Assembly (NCBI RefSeq): GCF_035046485.1
Contig: NC_085138.1
Coordinates: forward strand, 275,571,694-275,635,693
From: Aedes albopictus
Lineage: Eukaryota; Arthropoda; Insecta; Diptera; Culicidae
DNA length: 64,000 nucleotides
Direction: 5' to 3'
Part shown: positions 1 through 11,413 of the stretch, piece after piece
Position numbering within the stretch: position 1 is the stretch's first letter
Layout of the letters: each line of letters starts with the position of its first letter
The notes under the pieces: generated by a model
The model's database searches: none
What the model was told of the DNA's origin: nothing
Seen by the model: only the letters and a program-made list of their open reading frames with translations
Position numbers and translations under genes: made by a program

Positions 1-2395
1 ATCACACTTTATAGCAATTCATGAATATCATTTTACCAACGGCTACAACAGCTCAAAAACCATTAATAAATCGAGAGCAACAACATCACGTTTATAAACA
101 ACAACGAGCGCATCACAAGAGAACATATGCATAGTTCAGCAAGCTGGATTAAAATTGTTATTTTTAGAATGCCCAAATCCTCAAAATGGCGTGGCGCTTT
201 GCCTTATTCAGAAGTATTTTAATGCATTACCACCGACGTCGGTGGCATTACACCGGCAATCTTTTTTGGCATGAATTTATATGTCACAGCAACAGAGATT
301 TCCTCCGTGAAAATTGAAAACCAAATATTATTGACATGGATGACCGACATAATTGTCGTTTTTTTATTATCAATAATTTGCAATTGCACTGCCAGTGTAT
401 GTGATGATACTTGTTTCAGATTAACTTTTTGACTTTGGCTTTAAAAGTTCTTTTAATATGTTTTTTTGAACTTTTAAACGGCTTATTTGTTTTCTTGCAA
501 CCTACAAACAGATCTTATCTATGCTGTGTAGTATACAAGAATATACCATAAAACCAAGTAGCATGTTCAACGTTTTAAGCAATGGTTTTAACAACCTCCT
601 GTCCCTACAGGGCCCTTTCGGGTTTAATAGGGTTTTATCATGGGTTTATTAGAGCTGTTGAAACCACTAAGCTTTAAAACAAATTTTAACTGTTAGATTA
701 TAACAACAACTTGTATTCTATAAGAAAACTAAAAATGTTACTTGGGCATCATGGACTCTAACCGGTTACGTGACTATTAGCGGAAATTTACACGATTGTG
801 ACGTAATTTTACATAATATCTCATGTAAATATCCACTAACTCTAGCATTCCCTTTATGTGCATGATTTCTCGCTGAATTTTACATGAACAGTTTTTTCTG
901 TGTACCATGATAGCGTAAAAAGTGGAAGCAGCGCGAAAAGCAACCAGTTCGATATAGTAGAATAATAGAATACATTTAGGCGCTGTACAAAAGTGGAAGT
1001 GCAGCTGCCAATTGGAATCGCTCACGTAGTGGAAAAAAGAGCTGTTAATTAGGTTAACTGGATAAGAATAAAAAAAACTCATAACGTCAAAGATTGCTTA
1101 TTGATCCTCTTCGAGCATTGCACTTGACTCTTGTATGTAAAAAATTATCGGTCATATGAACGTTTTATGTTTGAAGCATTTAGATATAAAGTGAATCTTT
1201 TTTAACCGTTATGTGTCCGACAAACGTTTTGCTTTTATGATGAAGATTGCCAAAACAATTCATACTCGTGAACAACACGGGCCCGAGAATACTTGCACTT
1301 CTTTATTCGTGAGTAAACGAGGCTGGCAAGCACTCGCATGTGATTCGCGAAGTTTCGTGAGTTTTTTTTTTTGCATTTTGACGAAAAACGCATTTTAACG
1401 ACTGGCAGTGCTGCTTTTCAGGAACAATGAAGTATAAAGCATTAGTTTATGTTGGATAATCACTGGATTTGCTATTATAATCACAATAAAATGCACTTCC
1501 CGCACCTCCACTAGTTCTTCACGAATAAATATTCATGAGTGTTTCTGTTTTTGTTTAGCTTCTTACTCACGAAGCAGGCGGGAGCGAATAAACTCACACA
1601 CTGTTTACTCTTGCAATCGTGAGTAAACCTTGTGCTGGCTTTACACTCGCGAATTGCTTCATGATGAGAGTAATTTCATCACTGCTGGGTACCCGGGTAC
1701 CCTGTCGGCCACATAAGTGTTAACCTTTCTTAATCTTTGGATCTTATGTCACAACCTCCACTGGTTATGCGCCTTAGTAGATCATAGTTATTGAGGACTG
1801 CTGGTTGAACAAGAGCCATCAACAACGCAGTTGAGACCAATGCAATGTTATGGTTCAACTCACAATTTATGTGTATTGGTGAAAGCGCCAATTGACTCTA
1901 CAGAGAGTAAACAAACACTTCTGCACGCGGATGAGTAGATTAGGCAGGGAGAATTTGGAAAGATAGCGCACATTTTATAAAATAGCAGTTTTGCAGTGAA
2001 ATATTGTGAAAATATTGTGCTTTTTGGTCTCAATGAAAAGGTAAGTGTCCTGAGCTAGCATTGAAGCAAATTTTAAAATAACTCGATATCAGATACAGTG
2101 GTGAAAATTCGAGTATTTCTTCATCTTCAATTGAAAACTCACACATGTGAGAAAATTTTGCAAGCTTGTATTAAAAATCCAAACTTATTTCCCCCTTATG
2201 TGGAATGGAGCAGAAGAAACGATTGGTTCACTGTGGGTGTGTGTAGAGTAGCGTGGCTCAAAATACCACATATCAAAAAAATCGATGGGTCCCTTCTTAT
2301 TTCGATCTTTGTGACGCCACGATGCTCTGGTCAAATTTTCAGCTCAATCCGTTAACATTTGGGCGGTGCAAAACTCGTGATTTTCCCATACAAGC
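1..2395. other. Non-coding, repeat-bearing upstream region
   Basis: No convincing coding sequence is seen; the open frames here are short and lack family features. The motif CGTGAGTAAAC occurs at about 1308-1318 and again at 1618-1628, with inverted relatives (TTACTCACGA) near 1563, which suggests the remains of a small inverted-repeat transposon between about 1260 and 1690. A short perfect palindrome (GGGTACCCGGGTACCC) lies near 1687-1702. The rest is AT-rich sequence without a feature I can name. Confidence 0.5.
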
Positions 2396-2409
2396 TTGAG
2401 CCACCCTAG

Positions 2410-2625
2410 TGTAGAGAGATGTTGGAAGAGGAGAACGCAGCGAGGACGGTCATGCTGCAGCATGGAACTCGACAGAACGAGGAACGATTCACAAGCAGCA
2501 CGGAAGTTCTACCAGGGGCTCAACGCATCTCGCAAAGGCTTCGTGTCGCGAGCCGAAATGAGCAGGGATAAGGATGGGGGCAACTAGACGAAAGGACGGA
2601 AGTAAGGTGATCGGTGAGTCAACAT
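2410..2625 (+). pseudogene. Non-LTR retrotransposon ORF2 fragment, endonuclease-RT linker
   Basis: The translation contains KFYQGLNASRKGFVSRAEM followed by RDKDG. This resembles the segment between the endonuclease and reverse transcriptase domains of mosquito non-LTR retrotransposons, where a KFYQ..N..RKGF..R....RDKDGNLLT pattern is usual (recalled family pattern, not a search). Only about 70 codons remain. The frame shifts at least once upstream (a second frame reads EEENAARTVMLQHGTR) and a TAG follows the DGGN residues. It is a dead fragment; the + orientation matches the reading direction. Confidence 0.6.
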
Positions 2626-3190
2626 CTTGAGAACTACACATTTTTCAGCGTACTGTTTTCGGAAAAGTTCTGTACTCCGTATATGGTGAACAAAAAAACT
2701 TCAAATTCAGTTCACAAGGTGGCGCTAACTTTACTGAAAATATTACAGATTAGCCGCTGTTTAGGAATAACATGTCAAATGTGAAGTAAATTCCTTTTCC
2801 TGATATTTCAACCGTGGTTTTAAATTTGATGTGGATGTTTTCGAAGGAGTTGTAATACGGATATGAATCTTCTTTTCAAATGATCTTTGGCTAAAATTTA
2901 TACCAATAGATGGTGACGTAGTACAATTGATTTGATTTGGTAATATCTCAGTCCAACAAAAAGATACAAACTTGTACACATATAATTAGCTGGCCATTGT
3001 TAGTCCGGTAATATTATTATTATTAGTAAGAAGTTCTTTGAACAGGTGATAATGGGATGAAAACAATATTTTTGCTAATATTTTGACTCTGTAAAGAGAT
3101 ATCAACATAAAGACGGCGTGTTCAACCAAATATTTTCAGTTAATAATTACCGCATTTGATGGCATTGATGTAATTTAAATCACGGATACC

Positions 3191-3760
3191 TTGGTCTACA
3201 TACAAGGTCTAGGAGTTCGTCCCGATGATTCTCTATGTAATTCTCTTAGAATTCCTCCCGAGAATCCTGTAGGGATTCGGCCCTGGATTTCGTTTGAAAT
3301 CAAACTCAATATTCTACACATGATACTTTCTGGGATTTTTTCAAATATTCTCCTGAGGATTCTTGTAACAAATCCTCGCAGGGTTCTTTCAGGGGTTACT
3401 CCTGGAATTTCCAAAGGGATTCCTTCCATTTTTTCAGGGATTCTTCCAGAGTTCTTTCATGGGTTCCTGATGGAAATGCCTCAGAGATTTCTTCTGGGAT
3501 TCGTCTGAAACTGTCTCCTGGGTCTGTCAAAAGCTCTTCCGTGGATTCAATAAGCGATTCTGTGCGACATTCCTTTTCCGATTTTTTACGGGAATCGTCC
3601 ATTGATCCTTTCCGGGTTTCATATAGGGATGTCTACTGTAATTGATTCAGAGTTTCTTCCAATGTATTCAAAGGTTTGCCAAAGATTCTCCAGGTTTGTT
3701 TTTCTGGAATTCCTTCCTGTAGGACGTTTCATCGCATCAGTAATGTAATAACAACCAATT
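3191..3760. repeat. Degenerate GAATTCCTGGAG-like repeat field
   Basis: The stretch is an imperfect tandem array of short units built around GGAATTCCT / AGGATTC, with unit spacing of roughly 24-33 bases. Both strands stay open for 70-105 codons because the units contain few stops; the conceptual proteins are low-complexity (G/I/L/F-rich on one strand, E/R/S-rich on the other) and are not genes. Similar fields occur at 4210-4860, 26870-30120, 30850-31590, 31890-32780, 45830-47340 and 61400-61960. Confidence 0.7.
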
Positions 3761-3890
3761 GATAATGCTTGTGGATGTTAAGGCCTACATTCGCGAGAAT
3801 TCTTGGAGGACCTAGAATATATTTGCAAATCAAGACTCTACAGAACTTTCTTCCATTAACTTGTAGGATGCTTAGTCGGAATTGTCACTG

Positions 3891-5595
3891 TACCCGAGCA
3901 GAGGAGAATAGCAGGTTAATAACTACGAAATCACATAACCTGTTTTTATATCTTGTTTTGTTATTATTAAATTATCAAGGCATAGCTTTACCATAACAAA
4001 TTTTGTTGGACAATCTCATTTTGTTATAATCAAGCTATTGATATACATTAACTAAATTACATTTAAATAACATGTTTTGTTGAAGTATAAGTTTAGTTAT
4101 TGTTGTAGTATTGATCAACTTATCAGCAATAGCACAACAGTACCAAGTTTTGAAATCACAGCAACAATTCGACAATTATGATCTGTCCCTTTGTGTTGTT
4201 CCATTTTTGTAATCAGTTAAAAGGGAAATTCCTGAACGACTCCTTTTAAGAATTCCATAAATAATTTTTGGATAAGCACTTGGAAATTCTGGAGGAACCT
4301 TTCGGTAAATCCCTGGAGAAGTCTTCAAGAGAACTACTGGCGAAATTTTCTTAGAAATTCCGAAGTTAATTCTTCTGAGCAATTATTAGGATTCTTGGCC
4401 GAATCTTTTGAAAAACTCCTGGAGAATCCTTCGGAAGAACTCATGGTGAAATCCTCAAAGAAATTTTCAGAGAAATCTTAAGATGAACTTCAGGACTAAT
4501 GATCACAAGAAATTCTGAAGAAACCCTTGAAGGGATTCTATGCAGGATTCTGGAGGAATTTCTAGAGGAGTCTTTGAAAATTCATGAAAGATTCCGCCAA
4601 AGAACTCTCGGAGAAATTTTCGGAGATTTTTGAAGTCATTTACGAAAAAGTTTATGACCGAATCTGTCGACAAATTTTTTAGTTGAATTTTATGACAAAG
4701 TCATTAGATAAACATAAAAGGAGTTTTTGACGGAATCCTTAGAGAAATAAATAGAGGATTTTTAGAAAAAAATATTGCAAAAATTTCTGGTGGAAGTCCT
4801 GTAGGAATCATCAGAGGAAGTTAAGGAGAAATTATAGCAAAATTTTTGGAGGAATTCTCGTAGAATTGAGAAGGAATATTCGACATAATTCTTGAATCCA
4901 GGGAAACATCGGAGGAATTAAAACAATCTTTCCAGGAAAATTGTAATAATCTGTACAATATTTCCAATATCCCAAAAAATTTCTGCAATACTGTTGAGCA
5001 TTCTAAAAATTCTTCAGTTTCTATGCTGAAAAAAAAACAAAGGTCACACGTGCTCCGAAAACAATTCAAGTATAATAGTTTATAAATTACAGGTGGAAAT
5101 CGAAGCGTATTTGATAATATAGAAATTACAAAAGTTCGGTTATCTTGCGACTTCAAATCTCTTAGAATGAATTAAAAGCTGAATATAGTATTTTTCGATC
5201 ATTTGAAAATATTTCTTACGTCAGAGTGAGGTTCATATTATTGGCGGGTTTGTGAGACAAAGCGAATAAATTTATATAATAAGTATTATTACTTATTTAG
5301 TAACGAGTTGAATATCATAGCAAATTCTGCTCTAATAATATCAAAATTTGTTATTGAAATATTTTCCGAATTCACTGTTATTAAGTTGTTATTGAAACTA
5401 ACAAAACAAGTTATTGAAATGGTTTTCCAGGAACAGTTTTTTGTTATGGAATTTGTTATTTTGCCGCTTATGACAGACAAGTTTATAACACAATATGTTA
5501 TGGTAATAACTTAAAAATAATCGATTTTATTATTCAGTTATTTTGCCCAAATAACACAGCTCCTTATGCTGTTGTTATTCCCTTCTGCTCGAGTA
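3891..5595. mobile_element. 1.7-kb non-autonomous TIR element, CCCGAGCAGAGG ends
   Basis: The left end reads TACCCGAGCAGAGGAGAATA (from 3891). The right end (5576-5595) is its approximate reverse complement, ending CTTCTGCTCGAGTA. The same termini bound a smaller element at 52715-53038, so this is a dispersed family. The interior holds TTGTTAT/ATAACAA-rich arms (about 3950-4170 and 5280-5560) and a degenerate GAATTCCTGG-type field (about 4210-4860). No transposase is visible. I could not assign a convincing target duplication. Confidence 0.55.
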
Positions 5596-5599
5596 TAGG

Positions 5600-6495
5600 A
5601 ACAGAAGTGTCAATTAAAAATATTTTACTTTTCACTCTCCACGAATTTGACATGTTGTTCAAATGGGTTTGGTTAAGTTCTGCTGGCTCCCCACAGTTGC
5701 AACAGCAAGTCAGGAAAACACATCCAGTCAATGGTCCAACCACCGGAAGCATATTTATGAAAACCGTCTACACCGCACTGGTCGCCATCAGTTTTTCTAC
5801 GATCTTGTTACCGCTTCGCCATCAGCTGAGTGCGAAACCGAATGAATACTACCTACATATTTTATCCTATGGGGAGAATTGCTGTTTGTCCAGCAAAAGC
5901 CTCTTTTCTTGCTCTTTTTCTCATTTGCGAGTTCATCTTCTCAATGAATTTATGAGAATACCGATGAATGGGCACAGTTGGGGAAATTGAATGTTCATCC
6001 CGAATGGGCAACCGCGAGCGGAAAATGACCGTTGGATAATCCCCAAGCCATCGCTTCGGCCCCATCGTGGAACATAAACAGAGATTATTGTCAATCTGCA
6101 CCGCGGTGCAGCAGTGAGCGAAAGAGAGTAACCGCGTTCATTTCGACAGAATAGCGCATCAAGCGTGACGGCTGCGACTCCGCAACGAACCAGCCAGTCG
6201 CTTCCGAATCGCGAACGAGAGAAGACGCTTGTTTCAGCTGCCGTAGTCCGTGCTCGTGTCCGGGTGTCAAAATACGCTCCACAAAAACAGTGTAGAATGG
6301 TCGGTTTCCTCTCGTCGTAGGGGCAGAAACGAAGGCAACAAAAAATCGACCGTCTGTTATTATTGTGATGTGCATGGTTGTTGATGCCGCGTTCGCCAGA
6401 TAGAAGGCGAGGAATAAAAGCATTATAAAATTAGTCAGAAGAAAAGGAAGAGCGGAGAAATAAAGTCGAGCCGTCAGGGCGGTCCACAAGGCAGC
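5600..6495. promoter_or_regulatory. Repeat-poor upstream region of the Toll gene
   Basis: Composition changes here: the sequence becomes more GC-balanced and free of the repeats that fill the first 5.6 kb. No open frame resembles a protein; the minus-strand frame at 6091-6489 begins at a TTG and is taken as chance. By position it is the likely proximal promoter and enhancer area of the downstream Toll receptor. This rests on location and loss of repeats only; no specific factor site is claimed. Confidence 0.35.
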
Positions 6496-6500
6496 TCAGT
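6496..6500 (+). promoter_or_regulatory. Candidate initiator (TCAGT) for the Toll transcript
   Basis: TCAGT matches the arthropod initiator core. Taking the A (6498) as +1, positions +28 to +33 read AGCTGT, five of six matches to the DPE consensus RGWYVT. This would give a 5' leader of about 600 bases. Short motifs like this occur by chance, so confidence is low. Confidence 0.25.
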
Positions 6501-7055
6501 GTTGTGCACTGAAGGGAAGAAAATAGCTGTATAAAACAATCTTATGTGCTAATGTGTTTTCCATCGGCTTAGTCCCGCACTATGGTGAAGAGTGTATTTT
6601 TTGTTGATGGTAGTGTGTGCTTATTTATAAACGGATATCACCACTGAGGGGAGCCCCTGCGTGGAGCTCATGCCAAGAGAAGATTCGACCGTTTGAGTGG
6701 AAGAAAAAACGTGAAACAGCGAAGAATTCGTTCGAACAACAGCCATCAGTTTCAGCATTTAAAGGTTTCTCCGGCGGAATTGAACACCCGCGTTTTCTGC
6801 ATAGAAGAGCAGATCGAGTGAGTTGGGTTCGTGTGCTTCTCGGAAGGAATTGTGAAGCGAAGAGCAAAGCAAAACAAGTGACCGACTCACGATCTTTGCA
6901 TCCGACAGTGTTTGTGTGCACGAGATGAGTGAATAAAACAGATAATTTTGTATATTTTATGCTCTGATCGAAACTAGAACAGCACTTCTCATATAAAACA
7001 TCCGTGCCGGGGTGGTGTGAATTCCGGTTTCGAAGAGTCTGTGGGAAAAGTGAAA

Positions 7056-7115
7056 ATGCCAGTTGATGACTTCGGCGAAGCAGTGAATGAAAATTTGTGT
7101 TTCAAATCGAAGTAA
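7056..7115 (+). other. Upstream ORF of 19 codons in the Toll leader
   Basis: ATG at 7056-7058 opens a frame (MPVDDFGEAVNENLCFKSK) that stops at TAA 7113-7115, overlapping the first codons of the open Toll frame in another phase. A second ATG at 7087 opens a third frame that stops within 200 bases. If the leader is transcribed as it stands, both ATGs precede the receptor frame and would reduce its translation; alternatively they lie in an intron or reflect a base error. Confidence 0.4.
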
Positions 7116-10100
7116 ATTCGCTATTCAGATTTCAATTGGCGGACGCAACCGCACGGCAGAAAATCATCAACCTGGCTTCGGTACAGGGCAACGGTGCAGT
7201 TTTTATTCTACTTGGATGTGGAATCGTGCTTCTGGGTTGCTGTACGTTAGTGACTGCGGGTCGTAACAACTTCCTTCGACACGATGATGCCTTGCCGAAG
7301 GGGTGCACCTGGACCGGTGCGGTACTGGAAGTTTCGCAGGAGAAAAGATCCGACGAGTTGCAGTGCAAAATCAAAACCATAACCAAGACCGAGAGTCTGC
7401 TAGCTAATATAAGTAGTTATCAAATTGATAGGATAAAATCGCTCAAATTAGAGTGTAACGACATAATGTTCTTCGAAAGTTCCTTAGAATCGACAACTAC
7501 GCCCGGAAACTTCCTGGGAAATCTGAACAGCTTGCTGAAACTGTCGATCGAGTACTGCAAAATAAAATACATCCCAGCGACGGCATTCTCAAACATGAAA
7601 GTACTGAAGAGTTTATCGTTAAGCACCCACAACATTGATTGGTCTGTTATGAACCTCGAACTACATCCAGAAAGTTTTCGGGGATTAACTGAGCTTAAAG
7701 AGATGCACCTGGCGGATAACAACATCTGGAGTCTACCAAACGAGGTATTTTGCCCCCTTTACACATTGAGAGTATTGAACCTGACCGGAAACAGACTAAG
7801 CGATATTTCACAGCTGTCATTGTCCGATTGGGGTAAAGGACCAATAGCCCCTGGAAAAGCTTGTAATACAGGTCTTGAGGTGCTAGATTTGTCAGGAAAT
7901 GATATTACGCTTATGCCCGACAACGGTCTTTCAGCTCTAAGATCACTTAACGCACTCTATTTACAAGAGAACCTTCTCAAAGAAATAGCCGACCGGGCGT
8001 TTGTAGGACTGGGCACACTTGAGATTCTCAACCTATCCAACAACAAGCTTACCGCTCTTACGCCCGAACTGTTTCAATCATCCCGCAAGATTCGACAAGT
8101 GAATCTTCAGAACAATTCCCTATCGGTGCTGGCACCCGGTGTATTTGAAGGGTTGGACCGGCTCGAAATGCTGGACCTGTCGCGGAATCAGCTGACCTCG
8201 ACGTGGGTCAAGCGGGATACATTTGCTGGTCAGGTGCGTCTCGTAGTGCTGAATGTCGGCTACAATCATCTCACCAAAGTGGACCAACACGTGTTCAAGG
8301 GGCTGTACAGTTTGCAAATTCTCAACTTGGAGCACAACGCCATAGAGCTGATTGCCGACGGTGCGTTTAGTGATCTGAAAAATTTGCATGCGCTCTTCCT
8401 GTCACACAACCGGTTGCGACAAATCGAACCGTACCATTTCAGTGAGCTGTACGTTCTGAACCAGCTGATATTGGAGTCGAACCAGATTGCGTATATTCAC
8501 GAGCGTGCCTTTGAGAATTTGACCCATCTGCATGATTTGAGTCTGAACGATAACCGACTGGAAGAGATACCGTCCGGAATGAAAAGCTTAAAATTTCTGC
8601 AGTCGTTGGATTTGGGCAAGAATCAGATATCGGAGATTAATAATTCATCCTTCGAGGGACTGGAAGAGCTGATCGGGCTGCGGCTGGTGGATAATCAGAT
8701 AACGGAAATTTCGAGGGACACGTTCTTTGCACTGTCAACGATCCACTTGCTAAATCTGGCCAGCAATCGGATACGGCACGTGGACCAGTCGGCTTTCAGC
8801 TCAAATCCAACGCTCAGAGCCATCAGGCTGGATAATAATGAGCTGGAGGATGTGGCAGGGGTGTTCACCTCACTCACGTCGCTTGTCTATTTGAATATCT
8901 CCGACAATAACATCGGTTGGTTCGACTATTCACACTATCCGCAGTCCCTGGAATGGTTGGACATTCACAAGAATAATATCTCCGAGCTGGGCAATCGGTA
9001 CGATGTGGGAAATTGGTTTCAGTTGAAAATGTTGGACGTATCACACAACCGTATCAAATACATCAACTCAAGCTCGTTTCCGAAAAATATCGAAACCTTG
9101 CTGCTGAACAATAACCAAATTGAGGAGATTGCCCCGGAGACATTCACTAGCAAGGAGAGCCTTGTGAAGGTAGTTCTCTATGGGAATCACTTGCGTCGAC
9201 TGGAAATGCCATCACTAGCCCTGACACTGGTGCCGGATACACGAACTATGCCAGAGTTTTATATAGGCGATAATTTAATCCATTGCGATTGTAGCATGGA
9301 ATGGTTACAGCGCATCAACGAGCTGAGTTATCTCCGTCAGTACCCGCAGGTGAAGGATCTCGACTCGGTTATGTGCACAATGGAGCACGAGCGTGGTGAG
9401 CTGGTCCGGCCCCTGATGGAAATGAAGGCCAGTGAGTTTCTATGTAAATATGAGAGCCATTGTTTCGCAACGTGTCATTGCTGCGATTTTGACGCGTGTG
9501 ATTGCAAAATGACGTGCCCGGACCGGTGCAATTGCTATCACGACACGGCATGGGAGTCCAACATTGTGGACTGCGGCAGCGTGGGACTCAATTCCATTCC
9601 GGTGAAAATTCCAATGGATGCCACCGACATCTATTTGGATGGGAACAATTTTGGCCAACTGGAAAGTCACGTTTTCATCGGCAAGAAAAAGCTCAAGTCG
9701 CTGTATCTCAACAATAGCCACATCGACGGGCTGAACAATAAAACGTTTGGCGGAATTCCGGCACTCAGCGTACTGCACCTGGAGCACAACGGGCTGGAGA
9801 GTATCAGCGGAGCTGAATTCGAGCAGTTGCGTGAATTGAAGGAGCTGTTCCTGGATCACAATGCCATCAGTGCCATCGGAAACAAATCGTTCTATTATCA
9901 GAAATCATTGGAAGTGCTTACGATAAATGACAATAAAATCAGTGAGTTAAAACCCTGGGAATTGATGCCACTGGGCGGTAGGTTCCGGCTAATATCGCTA
10001 AGTGGTAATAAACTGGCCTGTGCTTGTGAATCGATGACTAAGCTGGTGGACTGGGCCGAGCGACAGTTTAACGAAACCGACGGACTAAGTGAATTTCAGT

Positions 10101-11413
10101 GTTCGAATAATAAATTACTGAAGGACGCGGTTAAGGAGTGTGAGAGCCACAAGAGTGCTCCGATTGCGACACCAACCGTGCAGCGAACGATTATCGATAA
10201 TGATTTTATAGACTATTTGCCACTGCTGGTTGCCGTGCTAGCTGGACTAGTGCTGACGATTCTCCTGGTGACGCTGGTGTTTATCTTCCGAAACGATGTC
10301 TGTCTGTGGGCGCATTCTAGGTACGGAGTGCGAATTTGCAAGGATCCGCTAAATGCGATGGAACGGTGCGAGGATAGCGAGAAGCTTTACGATGGATATC
10401 TTGTTTATAGTGCTGCCGATGCCGATATGGTTACTAGTCAAATTGCACTAGAATTGGAGCATAATGGTTACACACTTTGCCTGCACTATCGCGACATACA
10501 CTCGGCATCTTTCCTGGCGGATTCACTGCAGGGTGCGGCCGATGCATCTCGAAAGTTAATTCTGTTTATTAGTGTGAAATTTATGCAATTGGAATGGTCC
10601 CAACCAGAGTTCCGGGCTGGATTGCAAGCCGTGTTAGAGCTAATCCGGCCATCCCGGCGGAAACAGAAGCTTATCCTCATTACTTCGGTGCCACAGTCGA
10701 TGCTCACGATGGATCCCATTATGGATATCCTCACGCGAACCTGCACCGTTATCTCGTGGGACGATCGTCGCTTCTGGGACAAGCTCCGCTTTGCCATGCC
10801 GGACATTGGCAAAAATTCCCCTGTAAATAAAGCCCCACATCGCAAAGCCATCAACATCCGGTATACTCCTGCTCCAACGAATCCTACTGCGCCGACGGCT
10901 ACCTGGCCGAAGCGCCTCAACTCCGAAGTATGCGTACAGTATCCACCGCAGTCAACTCATTCCCCCAACCACAGTACTTACAACACCGAGGATGAACTTT
11001 CGACTGCTTCCTCGCCACAGTACGAAGCACCGACGCTTCACCACGCAGTTGGAGGAGGTCACGCGATGGTTCCCTTCCACCATCACCATCATCCTCATGC
11101 CCCATCGGCGCCATCACACCACATTCCACTGCAGCAGCAACAGCAGCAGACTAGCCATTCGCCGCACCTGCAAACCTATCCTCATCATCCCCAGCACCAA
11201 CACCAACAACAACTACAGCAACAGCAGCTCCATCAACTGAACCTTCAGCAGGGCAACGCCTCACCGGGCATGGGGGCTCCCGTGGGCTACTACCGCACCA
11301 GTAAGTCCAACAATACCAACACCCTAGGCCACGTGTACTCCACCATTCCGGAGTCGCAATACAACACCCATCACTCCAATCGCAGCGATAGCAATCGACC
11401 GTACTTTGTGTAA
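7097..11413 (+). CDS. Long-type Toll receptor (18w/Toll-6/-7/-8/-10 group)
   Basis: Single-pass receptor with leucine-rich repeats outside and a TIR domain inside. The frame is 1438 codons, close to the 1350-1500 of insect long Tolls. Order: hydrophobic signal segment at residues about 31-54; LRR block about 110-725; cysteine-rich flanks about 729-813, including CDCSMEWL and CPDRCNC; second LRR block about 820-970; C-flank CACESMTKLVDW near 973; membrane segment about 1040-1065; TIR about 1097-1235 with YDGYLVYS, LCLHYRDI and FWDKLRFAMP; then a 200-residue His/Gln-rich tail ending RPYFV. An intronless ectodomain-to-tail exon and two cysteine-cluster pairs are typical of the developmental Tolls, not of Toll-1 or Toll-5. 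The first codon here is GTG, with TGA three codons upstream; no in-frame ATG occurs until 7466, after the signal segment, so the true 5' end is probably a spliced upstream exon (AG acceptors at 7127-7128 and 7185-7186). Which paralogue it is cannot be decided without alignment. Confidence 0.93.
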   Translation: MFQIEVNSLFRFQLADATARQKIINLASVQGNGAVFILLGCGIVLLGCCTLVTAGRNNFLRHDDALPKGCTWTGAVLEVSQEKRSDELQCKIKTITKTESLLANISSYQIDRIKSLKLECNDIMFFESSLESTTTPGNFLGNLNSLLKLSIEYCKIKYIPATAFSNMKVLKSLSLSTHNIDWSVMNLELHPESFRGLTELKEMHLADNNIWSLPNEVFCPLYTLRVLNLTGNRLSDISQLSLSDWGKGPIAPGKACNTGLEVLDLSGNDITLMPDNGLSALRSLNALYLQENLLKEIADRAFVGLGTLEILNLSNNKLTALTPELFQSSRKIRQVNLQNNSLSVLAPGVFEGLDRLEMLDLSRNQLTSTWVKRDTFAGQVRLVVLNVGYNHLTKVDQHVFKGLYSLQILNLEHNAIELIADGAFSDLKNLHALFLSHNRLRQIEPYHFSELYVLNQLILESNQIAYIHERAFENLTHLHDLSLNDNRLEEIPSGMKSLKFLQSLDLGKNQISEINNSSFEGLEELIGLRLVDNQITEISRDTFFALSTIHLLNLASNRIRHVDQSAFSSNPTLRAIRLDNNELEDVAGVFTSLTSLVYLNISDNNIGWFDYSHYPQSLEWLDIHKNNISELGNRYDVGNWFQLKMLDVSHNRIKYINSSSFPKNIETLLLNNNQIEEIAPETFTSKESLVKVVLYGNHLRRLEMPSLALTLVPDTRTMPEFYIGDNLIHCDCSMEWLQRINELSYLRQYPQVKDLDSVMCTMEHERGELVRPLMEMKASEFLCKYESHCFATCHCCDFDACDCKMTCPDRCNCYHDTAWESNIVDCGSVGLNSIPVKIPMDATDIYLDGNNFGQLESHVFIGKKKLKSLYLNNSHIDGLNNKTFGGIPALSVLHLEHNGLESISGAEFEQLRELKELFLDHNAISAIGNKSFYYQKSLEVLTINDNKISELKPWELMPLGGRFRLISLSGNKLACACESMTKLVDWAERQFNETDGLSEFQCSNNKLLKDAVKECESHKSAPIATPTVQRTIIDNDFIDYLPLLVAVLAGLVLTILLVTLVFIFRNDVCLWAHSRYGVRICKDPLNAMERCEDSEKLYDGYLVYSAADADMVTSQIALELEHNGYTLCLHYRDIHSASFLADSLQGAADASRKLILFISVKFMQLEWSQPEFRAGLQAVLELIRPSRRKQKLILITSVPQSMLTMDPIMDILTRTCTVISWDDRRFWDKLRFAMPDIGKNSPVNKAPHRKAINIRYTPAPTNPTAPTATWPKRLNSEVCVQYPPQSTHSPNHSTYNTEDELSTASSPQYEAPTLHHAVGGGHAMVPFHHHHHPHAPSAPSHHIPLQQQQQQTSHSPHLQTYPHHPQHQHQQQLQQQQLHQLNLQQGNASPGMGAPVGYYRTSKSNNTNTLGHVYSTIPESQYNTHHSNRSDSNRPYFV

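Noticed and set aside
6091..6489. Minus-strand 132-codon frame with a hydrophobic start upstream of Toll
   Set aside because: It begins at TTG, not ATG, and has no recognisable family; the region is better read as the Toll promoter.
9440..10920. Minus-strand frames of 139 and 144 codons within Toll
   Set aside because: Shadows of the strongly supported plus-strand receptor frame.
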